DNA from: Variovorax paradoxus
GTDB lineage: Bacteria > Pseudomonadota > Gammaproteobacteria > Burkholderiales > Burkholderiaceae_C
DNA: 64,000 nt
Assembly: GCF_022009635.1 (NCBI RefSeq)
Contig: NZ_CP091716.1
Coordinates: 5,477,501-5,541,500 of the forward strand
Direction: 5' to 3'
Shown: piece after piece, positions 53,871 through 62,871 of the stretch
Numbering within the stretch: the stretch's first letter is position 1
Layout of the letters: every line of letters starts with the position of its first letter
Made by a program: the position numbers and the translations under genes
The notes under the pieces: generated by a model
Databases searched by the model: none
What the model saw: the letters and a program-made list of their open reading frames with translations, nothing else
What the model was told of the DNA's origin: nothing

Positions 53871-55223
53871 TCAACCTCCATCGAATAGCACGCGCACCGT
53901 CAGCCCGGTGCCGCCCGGGCCGTCGTGCAGCGAGACGCTCGCGCCATTGCGCCTGCCCAGGGCCTTGACGATGGCCAGTCCGAGCCCGCTGCCCGACGGG
54001 TCGCCCTCGCGCACATGTTCGCCGGCGCCTCGGTAGAAGCGGTCGAACACGCGCTCCCGCTCGGCCATCGCGATACCGGGGCCGTCGTCGCCGACCCACA
54101 GCATCGGCAGGCCGTCGTCGGCCAACGACGCGCCGACGTCGACCCGGCCGCCGGCCGGCACGTAGTGCAACGCATTGCGCACCAGGTTGTTGAGCACCAC
54201 CTGCAACTCGTGCGGGTCCGCGTCGACGCTCGCCTTCGAACGCGCCTCGGCGCCCAGGTCGATCCGCCGCAGCGACGCGGTACGGGCGAACGCCGACACG
54301 GTATCGAGCACCAGCCGGTCGAGGTCGACCGGCTCGCGCTGCAGGCCCCGTTCCTCGATGGCGTCGGGCGCGGCGCGCGAAAGCTGCAGAAGCTGTTCGA
54401 CCAGCCGCTGCAGCCGGTCCATGCCCTCGCGCGCATCGCTCAGCGCGGCCGCACGCTCCGATGCATCGCGCGCCTGCTCGAACAGATCGATCTGCAGCCG
54501 CACCGCGGTCACGGGGGAGCGCAACTCGTGCGCCGCGTCGGCAATGAACTGCTGCTGCGTGGTGAATGCGTCGGCAACCCGTTTCATCAGTCCGTTGAAC
54601 GCGCCCACCAGGGGACGCAGCTCGCCGGGCATCTCGGCGCCGTCGATCGGCTCCAGCGTCAGCGCGCTGCGTTGCGCGATCTGCGCCGTGGCCTCGCCGA
54701 GCGGCACCAGCCCGCGGCGCAGCGCGATCACCAGCAGCGCCGCGATCAGCAGCGCGAGCAGCAGCAGCGGCACGAGCAGCTTGGAGGCGGCTTCGACCGC
54801 CATCTGCTGGCGCGCCGCCGTGCGCTGCGCGGCCAGCACCACGAAGCGTTCGTCGACCACCGTGAAGCCGCGCCATTCGACGCCGTCCAGCATCAGCCGG
54901 CGCGCGCCGGGCTCCGGCAGAAAGGGAAATGCATAGGCGCTGTCGGGGCCGTCCAAGGCGCTGCCGTCGCGCCGCCAGACGCGCGTGACCAGGTCGCCCT
55001 GGTCGGGCCCGGGCTCGCCGGGCGGCCGCGCGGGCGTCACCGCCAGCAACTGGCCGCTCGCGTGAAAGCGCGCCACCGAAGTCGCGACCTCGCGCAGGTT
55101 GGCGTCGAGCACTTCGTTCATCTCGTCGAGCACGAACACATAGCTCACGAGCACCAGCAGGACCGAGCCGAACGCGAGCGCGCCCAGCGTCCATTGCAGC
55201 AGTCCGCGTCTGAGCGAGCGCAA
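53871..55223 (-). CDS. Sensor histidine kinase, PmrB/QseC-like
   Basis: 450 residues: N-terminal membrane segment, periplasmic sensor region (about 40-160), second membrane segment (LLVPLLLLALLIAALLVIAL), HAMP-like linker, H-box FIADAAHELRSPVTAVRLQ, N-box LNNLVRNALHYVP, G-boxes DDGPGIAMAE and GSGLGLAIVKALG. Start is TTG 55221-55223, two bases after the response regulator stop; no ATG fits. Signal unknown; partner is the adjacent OmpR-type regulator. Confidence 0.92.
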   Translation of the reverse strand: MRSLRRGLLQWTLGALAFGSVLLVLVSYVFVLDEMNEVLDANLREVATSVARFHASGQLLAVTPARPPGEPGPDQGDLVTRVWRRDGSALDGPDSAYAFPFLPEPGARRLMLDGVEWRGFTVVDERFVVLAAQRTAARQQMAVEAASKLLVPLLLLALLIAALLVIALRRGLVPLGEATAQIAQRSALTLEPIDGAEMPGELRPLVGAFNGLMKRVADAFTTQQQFIADAAHELRSPVTAVRLQIDLFEQARDASERAAALSDAREGMDRLQRLVEQLLQLSRAAPDAIEERGLQREPVDLDRLVLDTVSAFARTASLRRIDLGAEARSKASVDADPHELQVVLNNLVRNALHYVPAGGRVDVGASLADDGLPMLWVGDDGPGIAMAERERVFDRFYRGAGEHVREGDPSGSGLGLAIVKALGRRNGASVSLHDGPGGTGLTVRVLFDGG

Positions 55224-55225
55224 GG

Positions 55226-55882
55226 TCAGTCCGCGACGCGGTAGCCCACGCCGCGCACGTTGACGATGGCCGAGGCGCCGAGCTTCTTGCGCAGGTAGTG
55301 CAGGTGCACCTCGACCGCATTGCTGCCGACCTCCTCGCCCCAGCCGTACATCGATTCCTCGAGCTTCTCTTTCGACAGCACGGTCCCCGGGCGCTGCATC
55401 AATGTTTCGAGCAGCGCGAACTCGCGCGCCGACAGCGACACCGGCGCGCCGGCCTGCGTGACGGTGCGGCGCAGCGGATCGAGCACCAGGTCGCCGGCCA
55501 CCAGCTGCGACGAACCGCTGCCCGCGCGGCGCCGGATCAGCGCACGCGCGCGCGCCACGAGTTCGTCCATGTCGAAGGGCTTGACCAGGTAGTCGTCGGC
55601 ACCGGCATTGAGGCCGGCGATGCGCGCGGCGACCGCGTCGCGCGCGGTCACCACGAGCACCGGCAGGTGGTTGCCCTGGCGCCGCATGCTCTCCAGCAGC
55701 GCCATGCCGTCCTTCACGGGCAGCCCCAGGTCGAGCACGGCGAGGTCGTAGGCCGCGTCGCGCAACGCGAGCTCCGCGGCCGCGCCGTCGTGCACCCAGT
55801 CGACCGCGAAGCCGGCATTGAGCAGCCCCTGGCGCACCGCCTTGCCGATCATGGGGTCGTCCTCGACGAGTAGCAGACGCAT
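55226..55882 (-). CDS. OmpR-family response regulator, PmrA/QseB-like
   Basis: 218 residues. Receiver domain with MRLLLVEDDPMIG, phosphoacceptor Asp in LAVLDLGLPVKDG and the VKPFD lysine; C-terminal winged helix (LSAREFALLETLMQRPG, NAVEVHLHYLRKKLG, IVNVRGVGYRV). Closest in look to QseB/PmrA/TctD. ATG 55880-55882 chosen at the conserved start. Encoded between the PAP2 gene and the kinase in one operon. PmrA-like boxes occur before the operon and before two neighbours. Confidence 0.94.
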   Translation of the reverse strand: MRLLLVEDDPMIGKAVRQGLLNAGFAVDWVHDGAAAELALRDAAYDLAVLDLGLPVKDGMALLESMRRQGNHLPVLVVTARDAVAARIAGLNAGADDYLVKPFDMDELVARARALIRRRAGSGSSQLVAGDLVLDPLRRTVTQAGAPVSLSAREFALLETLMQRPGTVLSKEKLEESMYGWGEEVGSNAVEVHLHYLRKKLGASAIVNVRGVGYRVAD

Positions 55883-55895
55883 GGGTGATGAAGCC

Positions 55896-56486
55896 TCAGT
55901 CCAGGTGCAACAAGCGGAGCGCCGCGCGCTCGCATGCATCGTAGCGCGCCCAGAGCGGTTTGCTCCATGCTTCCAGCGCGGGCCGCAGCACCAGCGCCAG
56001 CCCGGCACCGGCCGCCGCGACCGGCAGCGCGCCCACCACGTCGAGCGGAAAGTGCACGCCCAGATAGACCCGCGCCCAGCCCGTCAGCAGCCCCGCCCCC
56101 AGCAGCGGGAACACCAGCCAGGAACCGCGCGCCGTGCCCAGGGCCGCGAAGGCCAGGCTCCACAGCAGCGTGACATGGTCGCTCGGCAGGCCCGGATCGT
56201 CGGCATGCGCGAGGTACTGGTGCCCCAGGTGCAGGGCGAACGGTCGCGGCGTCGGCAATGCCAGGCCCACGAGTTGCGCGATGCCGAGGGCCAGCGCGGC
56301 GGCCACGGCAACGTGCACGAGGTCCTGCCGCACCGCTCGGCCGCCGCGCACCCAGAGCACGAGCCAGGCCACCGGCACGACCAGCACGAGCCACTGCGCC
56401 ACGACGTGCGCGAGCGCCAGCGTGGTCCAGGCGGGTTGCGCGCCGGCGTTGATCAACTCGAAGAGATGGATGTTGTCGAAGTTCAT
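55896..56486 (-). CDS. PAP2-family membrane phosphatase
   Basis: 196 residues with about five to six membrane segments. Phosphatase motifs: RPFALH region, LPSDHVTLLWSLAFA (PSxH) and the third motif GWARVYLGVHFPLDVVG (R...H....D). Likely substrate is undecaprenyl or another lipid pyrophosphate, acting at the outer face of the inner membrane. First gene of the PAP2-regulator-kinase operon; lipid phosphate control fits the envelope-stress theme of PmrAB-type systems. Confidence 0.9.
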   Translation of the reverse strand: MNFDNIHLFELINAGAQPAWTTLALAHVVAQWLVLVVPVAWLVLWVRGGRAVRQDLVHVAVAAALALGIAQLVGLALPTPRPFALHLGHQYLAHADDPGLPSDHVTLLWSLAFAALGTARGSWLVFPLLGAGLLTGWARVYLGVHFPLDVVGALPVAAAGAGLALVLRPALEAWSKPLWARYDACERAALRLLHLD

Positions 56487-56514
56487 GCAGGGGCCGCATG
56501 TTCGCGGCGCGTCA

Positions 56515-56531
56515 CTTAACGCGGACTTAAG
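56515..56531. promoter_or_regulatory. PmrA/QseB-like box, copy 2
   Basis: CTTAAC-N5-CTTAAG, TTAA cores 11 bp apart, in the gap between the PAP2 gene and the divergent TolC-like gene. A third lone CTTAAG lies at 56560-56565. Good site for shared control of both operons by the response regulator encoded next door. Confidence 0.55.
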
Positions 56532-56612
56532 CCCCTCGAATCCCTGCGCGACGCGGCACCTTAAGGCTTCGATAAGTCGCGGACGGGGAAGCTGCGGGCA
56601 CGACGGATCGAC

Positions 56613-57998
56613 ATGACAGCCTCTTCACATCACCCCCACCTTCCCCGCACACCGCTGCTCGCCGCGCTCGCGTTGAGCGTGGCGCTCGGCGGCTGCGCCA
56701 CCTATCGCGGCGCGCCGCTGCCCGATGCGCCCTCGTTTCCGGCGACCGTGCCCCAGGCACGCCTGGACGGCATCGACGGCGCGCTGCCAATGCTTGCAGC
56801 GCGGCCGTTCGACGCGACCGACGGGCTCGACTTCGACGAGGTCGCCACGCTCGCGGTGGTCAACAACCCCGACCTGCGCATCGCGCGCAGCGCGGCCAGC
56901 GTGTCGGCCGCGCAGGCTTTTGCCGCGCGGCTGCTGCCCGACCCGCAAGTCAGCCTCACGCGGGACTTTCCCGACGTGACGGGCGCCGGCATCACGAGCG
57001 CCTTTGTCGCGGGGGCAAGTTACGCCATCAATGCGCTGATCACGCACGCGGCCACCGCGGAGGCCGCCAGCGCCGACGCCCGGCAAGTGCGCGGCAACCT
57101 GCTGTGGCAGGAATGGCAGGTGATCGCGCAGGCGCGGCTGCTGTTCGTGCGACTCGATGCCGCACACCAGCGGCACGACCTGCTCGAGCGCACTCGCGCG
57201 CTCATGGCCGACCGCTACCGCCGTACCGCCGAGGCGCTCGCGGCCGGCCTGCTCACCGCCGACGCGGTGACGCCTCACCTTGCGGCCTTGCAGGATGTCG
57301 AACGCCAACTGCACGACCTCGAGCGCCAGACCAACCAGGCCGACAGCGACCTGCATGCCCTGCTGGGCCTCTCGCCCGACACCGCGCTGCGCCTGCAGGG
57401 CCGAGCGTCGCTGCCCGCGTTCGACACCGAATCGGTGCGCGCCCATGCCGACGGCCGGCTCGCCGCGCGCCCCGACATCGCGGCGCTGCGCGAGGGCTAT
57501 GCCGCGCAGGACGCACGCCTGCGCGTGGCGCTGCTCGGCCAGTTCCCCGCACTCACGCTCGGCGTGCAACGCTCGCGCGACACCAGCAACACCTTCACGC
57601 GCGGCTTCGGCATCACGCTGGGCCTGCCGATCTTGAACGGCAACCGAGGAGAGATCGCCGTGCAGAACGCAACGCGCGACAAGCTGCGCGCCGAATACCA
57701 GCAGCGCCTGAACGCGGGCGTGACCGACATCGCGCGCATCACCGCCGAGCAGGCGATCAGCCTTCGCCAGCTTGCCGACGTCGAAGCCGCCATCGTTCAA
57801 CTCGAAGGCGGCGTGCGGCGGGTGCGCTCGGCATGGCAGGCAGGCAACGCGGACGCGCTCGCACTCGCGAGCGCCGAGACCGCGCTGCTCGCGAAACAAG
57901 GCGAACGCATCGATGCGATGCAGGCCATCCAGGAGCAGCGCGTCGGCCTGCTCACGCTTACCGGCGGCTACGAGCCCGCCTCCAAGGAACACGCATGA
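56613..57998 (+). CDS. TolC-family outer-membrane efflux lipoprotein
   Basis: 461 residues. Lipobox LGGC at about residue 27 after the signal peptide; two repeats of long helices (NNPDLRIARSAASVSAAQAF, GNRGEIAVQNATRDKLRAEY) typical of NodT/TolC channels. First gene of a three-gene RND operon; its TGA overlaps the adaptor ATG (ATGA). Confidence 0.93.
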   Translation: MTASSHHPHLPRTPLLAALALSVALGGCATYRGAPLPDAPSFPATVPQARLDGIDGALPMLAARPFDATDGLDFDEVATLAVVNNPDLRIARSAASVSAAQAFAARLLPDPQVSLTRDFPDVTGAGITSAFVAGASYAINALITHAATAEAASADARQVRGNLLWQEWQVIAQARLLFVRLDAAHQRHDLLERTRALMADRYRRTAEALAAGLLTADAVTPHLAALQDVERQLHDLERQTNQADSDLHALLGLSPDTALRLQGRASLPAFDTESVRAHADGRLAARPDIAALREGYAAQDARLRVALLGQFPALTLGVQRSRDTSNTFTRGFGITLGLPILNGNRGEIAVQNATRDKLRAEYQQRLNAGVTDIARITAEQAISLRQLADVEAAIVQLEGGVRRVRSAWQAGNADALALASAETALLAKQGERIDAMQAIQEQRVGLLTLTGGYEPASKEHA

Positions 57999-59107
57999 AG
58001 AAGAATCGATTTTCCCGCCGGGTCACTGCCGCCGCCGTGGCGGCCGGCGTGCTGCTCGCGGGCGGCGCGGCGCTGATGCTCAAGACCGGCGCCGCGGGCA
58101 AGACCGCCGCCAGCCAGCCCGCGCAGGACGTGGTGGCCAGCATCGCGTCCGTTGCCGCCGTTCGCACCCGCGTGCCTGTCAGCGTGACGGCATGGGGGGA
58201 CGTCGCGCCGGCCCAGTCCGAGTCGATGAGCCTTCCGCGCGCGGGCCAACTGGTGGCGTTGCCGGTGGTGGTGGGCCAGCGCGTTCGCAAGGGCGCGGTG
58301 CTGGCTCGCGTGGCTGGCGATCCGGCCTCGGAGACCGGCTACCTCGGCGCGCAGAACGCATTGAGGCTCGCGCAGGGCGAGAGCCAGCGCGTGCAGGCGC
58401 TTTTCAAGCTGCAGCTGGCGACAGTGTCGCAGGTCGAGGCCGCCCGCAAGACCGAGCAGGACGCCCAAGCCGCGCTCGACGCGCTGCGCAAGACCGGCGC
58501 GGGTGCCGGCGAAACGGCCGTGACGGCGCCCTTCGACGGCGTGGTGATGAGCATCGGCGCGGCGCTTGGCGACCGGCTCGCGGCCAACGCGCCGATCCTT
58601 CAGCTCGGGCGCGTCGACATGCTGCGCGTCAACCTCGGTATCGAACCGGTGCGGCGCGCGGCGGTGCACGTCGGCGACGACGTCAGCCTGACGGCCCTGC
58701 CCTCCCGAACGGGCGACGGCAACCCGGCCCAGGCACAGGTGGCGCAGGGCCGCGTCGCGAGCCTGCAGGACCTGGTCGATCCGAAGACCCAGCTGGTCAA
58801 CGCCGTGGTGCAGGTGCCCGCCGCGTCGGCGGGTTCGCTGGTGCTCGGCATGCGCGTGCAGGCCGGTATTTCCACCGGCAGCGTCGACGGCTGGCTGGTG
58901 CCGCGCCTGGCGGTGCTCAACGACGACCAGGGCGACTACATCTACCAGGTGCGCGACGGCATGGCGCATCGCGTGAGCGTTCAGCCGCGCGCCGAGGTGC
59001 ACGGGCAGGTTGCCGTCGACGGCGCCATCGACGCGGCGCTGCCCGTCGTGTCGGTCGGCAACTACGAGCTCAAGGAAGGCATGAAGGTCCGGGAGGGTGC
59101 CAAGTGA
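57995..59107 (+). CDS. RND efflux periplasmic adaptor
   Basis: 370-residue membrane-fusion protein. N-terminal membrane anchor (VTAAAVAAGVLLAGGAALML), lipoyl half-motif VAPAQSESMSLPRAGQLVAL, hairpin helices around QRVQALFKLQLATVSQVEAA and the second lipoyl half TAVTAPFDGVVMS. It bridges the RND pump and the TolC partner. Coupled to both neighbours by ATGA and GTGA overlaps. Confidence 0.93.
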   Translation: MKKNRFSRRVTAAAVAAGVLLAGGAALMLKTGAAGKTAASQPAQDVVASIASVAAVRTRVPVSVTAWGDVAPAQSESMSLPRAGQLVALPVVVGQRVRKGAVLARVAGDPASETGYLGAQNALRLAQGESQRVQALFKLQLATVSQVEAARKTEQDAQAALDALRKTGAGAGETAVTAPFDGVVMSIGAALGDRLAANAPILQLGRVDMLRVNLGIEPVRRAAVHVGDDVSLTALPSRTGDGNPAQAQVAQGRVASLQDLVDPKTQLVNAVVQVPAASAGSLVLGMRVQAGISTGSVDGWLVPRLAVLNDDQGDYIYQVRDGMAHRVSVQPRAEVHGQVAVDGAIDAALPVVSVGNYELKEGMKVREGAK

Positions 59108-62100
59108 AGGCGGCGGCATGGCTGTCCGCGCATCGCCGTTCCGTGCTGTTCCTGGTGGCGCTGCTGGCGCTGGCCGGCGCGCTCGCCGCGTTCAGGCTGC
59201 CGGTGTCGCTTTTTCCGACGGTGCAGTTCCCGCGGGTGTCGCTGTCGCTGGACGCCGGTGACCAGCCCGCGAACCAGATGGAGCTGCAGGTCACGCGGCC
59301 GGTCGAGGAAGCGGTGCGCAGCATCGCCGGCGTGACCAACGTGCGCTCGACCACCAGCCGCGGCAGCGCCGAGGTTTCCGTGAGCTTCGACTGGGGCACC
59401 GACATGGCGGCCGCCACGCTGCAGGTCAACGCGGCGGTGGCGCAGATCCAGGCGCAGTTGCCGCCCGGCACGCGCGTCGCGGCGCGGCGCATGGACCCGA
59501 CGGTGTTCCCCATCATTGCCTACAGCCTGACCTCCGCGAGCCTGTCGCCGACCGCGCTGCGCGACCTTGCGAGCTACCAGCTGCGGCCGCTGCTGTCGGG
59601 CATAGCGGGCGTGGCCACGGTGCAGGTGCAGGGCGGCGCGTCGGAAGAGGTGCGCGTCACGGCCGATCCACGCCGGCTGCAGGCTTACGGGCTGTCGATG
59701 GACGACCTGTCCAAGGCGCTCGCGGCCGGCAACTCGCTGAGCGCCACCGGCCGCCTGGAAGACCACTACAAGCTCTACCTGGTGCTGGCCGACACGCGGC
59801 TGGCCGGCGTCGAAGACGTGCGCCAGACCGTGGTGGCCAACGGCGCCAATGGCGTGGTGCGCATCGGCGACGTGGCCAGCGTCGCGCGATCGACCACGCC
59901 CGAGTGGCAGCGCGTGACGGCCGACGGGCGGGATGCGGTGCTGCTGTCGATCCGGCAGCAGCCGGGCAGCAACAGCGTGCAGATCGCGGCCGACGTCAAG
60001 GCCGCGCTCGACGGCTTCGCGCCCCAGTTGCCGAAAGACGTGCATGTGGCCAACTGGTACGACCAGAGCGAACTGGTGACGGCTTCGGCCAGCAGCGTGC
60101 GCGATGCCATTCTGATCGGCGTGGTGCTCGCCGCGCTGGTGCTGGTGGTCTTCCTGCGCAACCTGCGCGTGACCGCCATCGCCGTGGTGGTGGTGCCTGC
60201 CGTGCTGGCCATCACCATCGTCGTCCTGCAATTGCTGGGCATGAGCTTCAACATCATGACGCTGGGCGGCATGGCGGCGGCCGTGGGACTGGTGATCGAC
60301 GACGCGATCGTGATGATCGAGCACATCGAGCGCCGGTTGGCCGAAACGGCCGACTCCAGTGGGGGCGCCGCGGGCGCGCGCCTGGGCGTGGTCGACGCCG
60401 CGATGGAATTCCTGCGCCCGCTCGCGGGCTCGAGCGCGGCCACGCTGGTGATCTTCGCGCCGCTCGCGTTTTTGTCGGGGGTGACGGGCGCGTTCTTCAA
60501 GGCGCTGTCGCTCACGATGGCCTCGGCGCTGGCGATCTCGTTCCTCGTCACCTGGCTGGCAGTGCCGCTGCTTGCGCACTTCCTGCTCGGCAGGCAGCAC
60601 AGGCCGGCGCGGGACGACCGCGTCACGCGCTGGTTCAAGCTGCGCTATCGGCATTGGCTCGTGCGCTGCATCGCTCGGCCCTGGGTGCTCGTCGTGTGCG
60701 TGGCGCTGCTGCTCGGCGCGGGCGGCTTCGCTTTCAGGCAGGTGGGCACTGGCTTCATGCCGTCGATGGACGAAGGCGGCTTCATCCTCGACTACCGCAC
60801 GCCGCCGGGCACGGCGCTGTCGGAAACCGACCGGCTGCTGCGGCAGGTGGAGGCCATCGTGCGCGCCACGCCCGAAGTGCAAACCTACTCCCGCCGCACC
60901 GCCACCGGCCTGGGCGGGGGGCTCAGCGAGACCAACCAGGGCGACTTCTTCATCCGCCTCAAGCCGGGCAGGCGGCGGCCGGTGCAGGAAGTGATGCAGG
61001 ACGTGCGCAACCGCGTCGAACACCAGGTGCCGGGCGTCAACGTGGAGCTCGCGCAGTTGATGGAAGACCTGATCGGCGACCTGACGGCGGTGCCCCAGCC
61101 GGTCGAAGTGAAGCTGTTCGCGGCCGACCCGAAGCTGCTGCCGGGCGCGGCCGAGCAGGTGGCGCAGCGTATCGCCAAGGTGCCCGGGCTGGTCGAGGTG
61201 CGCTCGGGCATCAATCCGGCCGGTGACGCCATCGCGGTGCACGTGGACCGGGTCGCCGCGGCGGTCGAAGGGCTCGACCCCGACCAGGTGACGCGGGCGC
61301 TGCAGACGGCGCTGGCAGGCTCGGTCGCCACCTCGTATGCGCAGGAGACCAAGATCGTCGGCGTGCGGGTCTGGACGCCGGCGGGCAGCCGGGCGACGCA
61401 GGCGCAGCTCGACGACCTGCCGCTGCGCGCGCCCGACGGCCACCTGGTGCCGCTGCGCCGGATCGCCACCTTCGAAACACTGAGCGGGCAGCCGCAGATC
61501 ACGCGCGAAAACCTCAAGTCGATGATCGCCGTCACGGGCCGCATCGAGGGGCGCGACCTGGGGTCGGTGGTGCAGGACGTCAAGCAGACGCTCGCGGCCG
61601 GCGGCGCCTTGCCCGGCGGCGTCTACTACGAGCTCGGCGGTCTCTACCAGCAACAGCAGATCGCGTTCAAGGGCCTCATGACCGTGTTCGCGGCGGCGGC
61701 GGCGCTGGTGTTCCTGCTGCTGCTGTTCCTTTACGAGAGCTTCGCCGTGGCGGCTTCGATCCTGTGCACCTCGCTGCTGTCGGTGTCGGCCGTCTTCATC
61801 GGGCTCTGGCTCACGGGCATCGAGCTCAACATCTCGGCCATGATGGGCATGACCATGATCATCGGCATCGTGACCGAGGTGGCGGTGTTCTATTTCTCCG
61901 AGCAGCGGCAGCGCCACCGCCCGGGCCGCGACCTGCGCCGCAGCCTGGTGGGCGCCGGCCAGTTCCGCGCGAGGCCGATCGCCATGACGACGCTCGCCGC
62001 CATCCTCACGCTGCTGCCGCTGGCACTTGCCATCGGCGCGGGCTCGGAAATGCAGCAGCCACTTGCCGTGGCGATCATCTCGGGGCTGGTGGTGCAGTTG

Positions 62101-62157
62101 CCGCTGGTGCTTTTCTTCATGCCGACGCTGTATGCGTGGATCGAAAAAGCGCGATAG
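59104..62157 (+). CDS. RND efflux pump inner-membrane permease
   Basis: 1017 residues, twelve membrane segments in two halves. Proton-relay segment GLVIDDAIVMIEHIE lies in TM4, with the porter loops VTNVRSTTSRGSAEVSVSFD and the second-half repeat around GMTMIIGIVTEVAVFYFSE. In-sequence features resemble heavy-metal (CusA-like) and small HAE pumps equally; substrate not assigned. GTG 59104 overlaps the adaptor stop. Confidence 0.94.
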   Translation: MKAAAWLSAHRRSVLFLVALLALAGALAAFRLPVSLFPTVQFPRVSLSLDAGDQPANQMELQVTRPVEEAVRSIAGVTNVRSTTSRGSAEVSVSFDWGTDMAAATLQVNAAVAQIQAQLPPGTRVAARRMDPTVFPIIAYSLTSASLSPTALRDLASYQLRPLLSGIAGVATVQVQGGASEEVRVTADPRRLQAYGLSMDDLSKALAAGNSLSATGRLEDHYKLYLVLADTRLAGVEDVRQTVVANGANGVVRIGDVASVARSTTPEWQRVTADGRDAVLLSIRQQPGSNSVQIAADVKAALDGFAPQLPKDVHVANWYDQSELVTASASSVRDAILIGVVLAALVLVVFLRNLRVTAIAVVVVPAVLAITIVVLQLLGMSFNIMTLGGMAAAVGLVIDDAIVMIEHIERRLAETADSSGGAAGARLGVVDAAMEFLRPLAGSSAATLVIFAPLAFLSGVTGAFFKALSLTMASALAISFLVTWLAVPLLAHFLLGRQHRPARDDRVTRWFKLRYRHWLVRCIARPWVLVVCVALLLGAGGFAFRQVGTGFMPSMDEGGFILDYRTPPGTALSETDRLLRQVEAIVRATPEVQTYSRRTATGLGGGLSETNQGDFFIRLKPGRRRPVQEVMQDVRNRVEHQVPGVNVELAQLMEDLIGDLTAVPQPVEVKLFAADPKLLPGAAEQVAQRIAKVPGLVEVRSGINPAGDAIAVHVDRVAAAVEGLDPDQVTRALQTALAGSVATSYAQETKIVGVRVWTPAGSRATQAQLDDLPLRAPDGHLVPLRRIATFETLSGQPQITRENLKSMIAVTGRIEGRDLGSVVQDVKQTLAAGGALPGGVYYELGGLYQQQQIAFKGLMTVFAAAAALVFLLLLFLYESFAVAASILCTSLLSVSAVFIGLWLTGIELNISAMMGMTMIIGIVTEVAVFYFSEQRQRHRPGRDLRRSLVGAGQFRARPIAMTTLAAILTLLPLALAIGAGSEMQQPLAVAIISGLVVQLPLVLFFMPTLYAWIEKAR

Positions 62158-62189
62158 GCGCGGATACCCCTGATTCGTTCGGCGACACA

Positions 62190-62253
62190 CTGCGGAAGCG
62201 CTTCTTCAATACACTAGCTTCGCCGCTTGTTTGAAGAACAATCTTCTCGAAAA
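62190..62253. promoter_or_regulatory. Shared regulatory element, copy 2 (Lrp gene leader)
   Basis: Same 64-bp element as at 52847-52910 (53 of 64 identical), ending 5 bp before the Lrp-type ATG. It contains a GAAGA-N4-TCTTC dyad. Probably the regulator's own operator. Confidence 0.7.
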
Positions 62254-62258
62254 TCGCC

Positions 62259-62789
62259 ATGAACGTTGGTTCTGTTTCCCTTGATGAGCATTGCCTCAAG
62301 ATTCTTTCTGCCCTGCAGCATGACGGCCGGCAGACCGTGCAGCAGATTTCCGAGACCATCGGGCTGTCGCCCACGCCCTGCTGGAAGCGCATCAAGGACA
62401 TGGAGGCCGCCGGCGTCATTCGCGGCTACACCACGCTGGTCGACCCGGAGCAGGTCGGCCTGCATGTGTCGGCCGTGGCCGAGGTGAACCTCGACCGCCA
62501 CAGCGAAGCGATGGTGCAGCGCTTCGAAGAGGCGGTGGCCGCGAGCCCGCAGATCATCCGCTGCGTGTCGGCCACCGGGCCGGCGGACTACATCCTCAAC
62601 GTGACCGTGCCCGACATGAAGCACTACGAACGCTTCCTGCACGAGGTGCTGTTCAGCCTGCCCGGCGTGACGCATGTGCGCTCGAGCATCGTTCTGCGCG
62701 AGATCAAGTCCGAAACCGCGCTGCCGCTGGACCACCTGCTGCCGGGCACGCCAGGCAAGCCGCGCGCCACGGGCTCGCGCAGAAGCTAG
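62259..62789 (+). CDS. Lrp/AsnC family transcriptional regulator
   Basis: 176 residues. Helix-turn-helix LDEHCLKILSALQHDGRQTV ... SETIGLSPTPCWKRIKDMEA (about 8-55), then the RAM ligand domain with SATGPADYILNVTVPD and VTHVRSSIVLREIKSETALP. Such regulators sense amino acids and often control themselves and amino acid breakdown genes. The shared element before it and before the 2-oxoacid oxidoreductase supports that. It ends with a basic tail (GSRRS). Confidence 0.94.
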   Translation: MNVGSVSLDEHCLKILSALQHDGRQTVQQISETIGLSPTPCWKRIKDMEAAGVIRGYTTLVDPEQVGLHVSAVAEVNLDRHSEAMVQRFEEAVAASPQIIRCVSATGPADYILNVTVPDMKHYERFLHEVLFSLPGVTHVRSSIVLREIKSETALPLDHLLPGTPGKPRATGSRRS

Positions 62790-62871
62790 ACGCCGCCCAA
62801 GGGTATCGGCGTGGCGTGCCGGCGGCCGTGTGGAGAATGACCGCATCCCTCGCCCCGACCGCGTCTCGACC

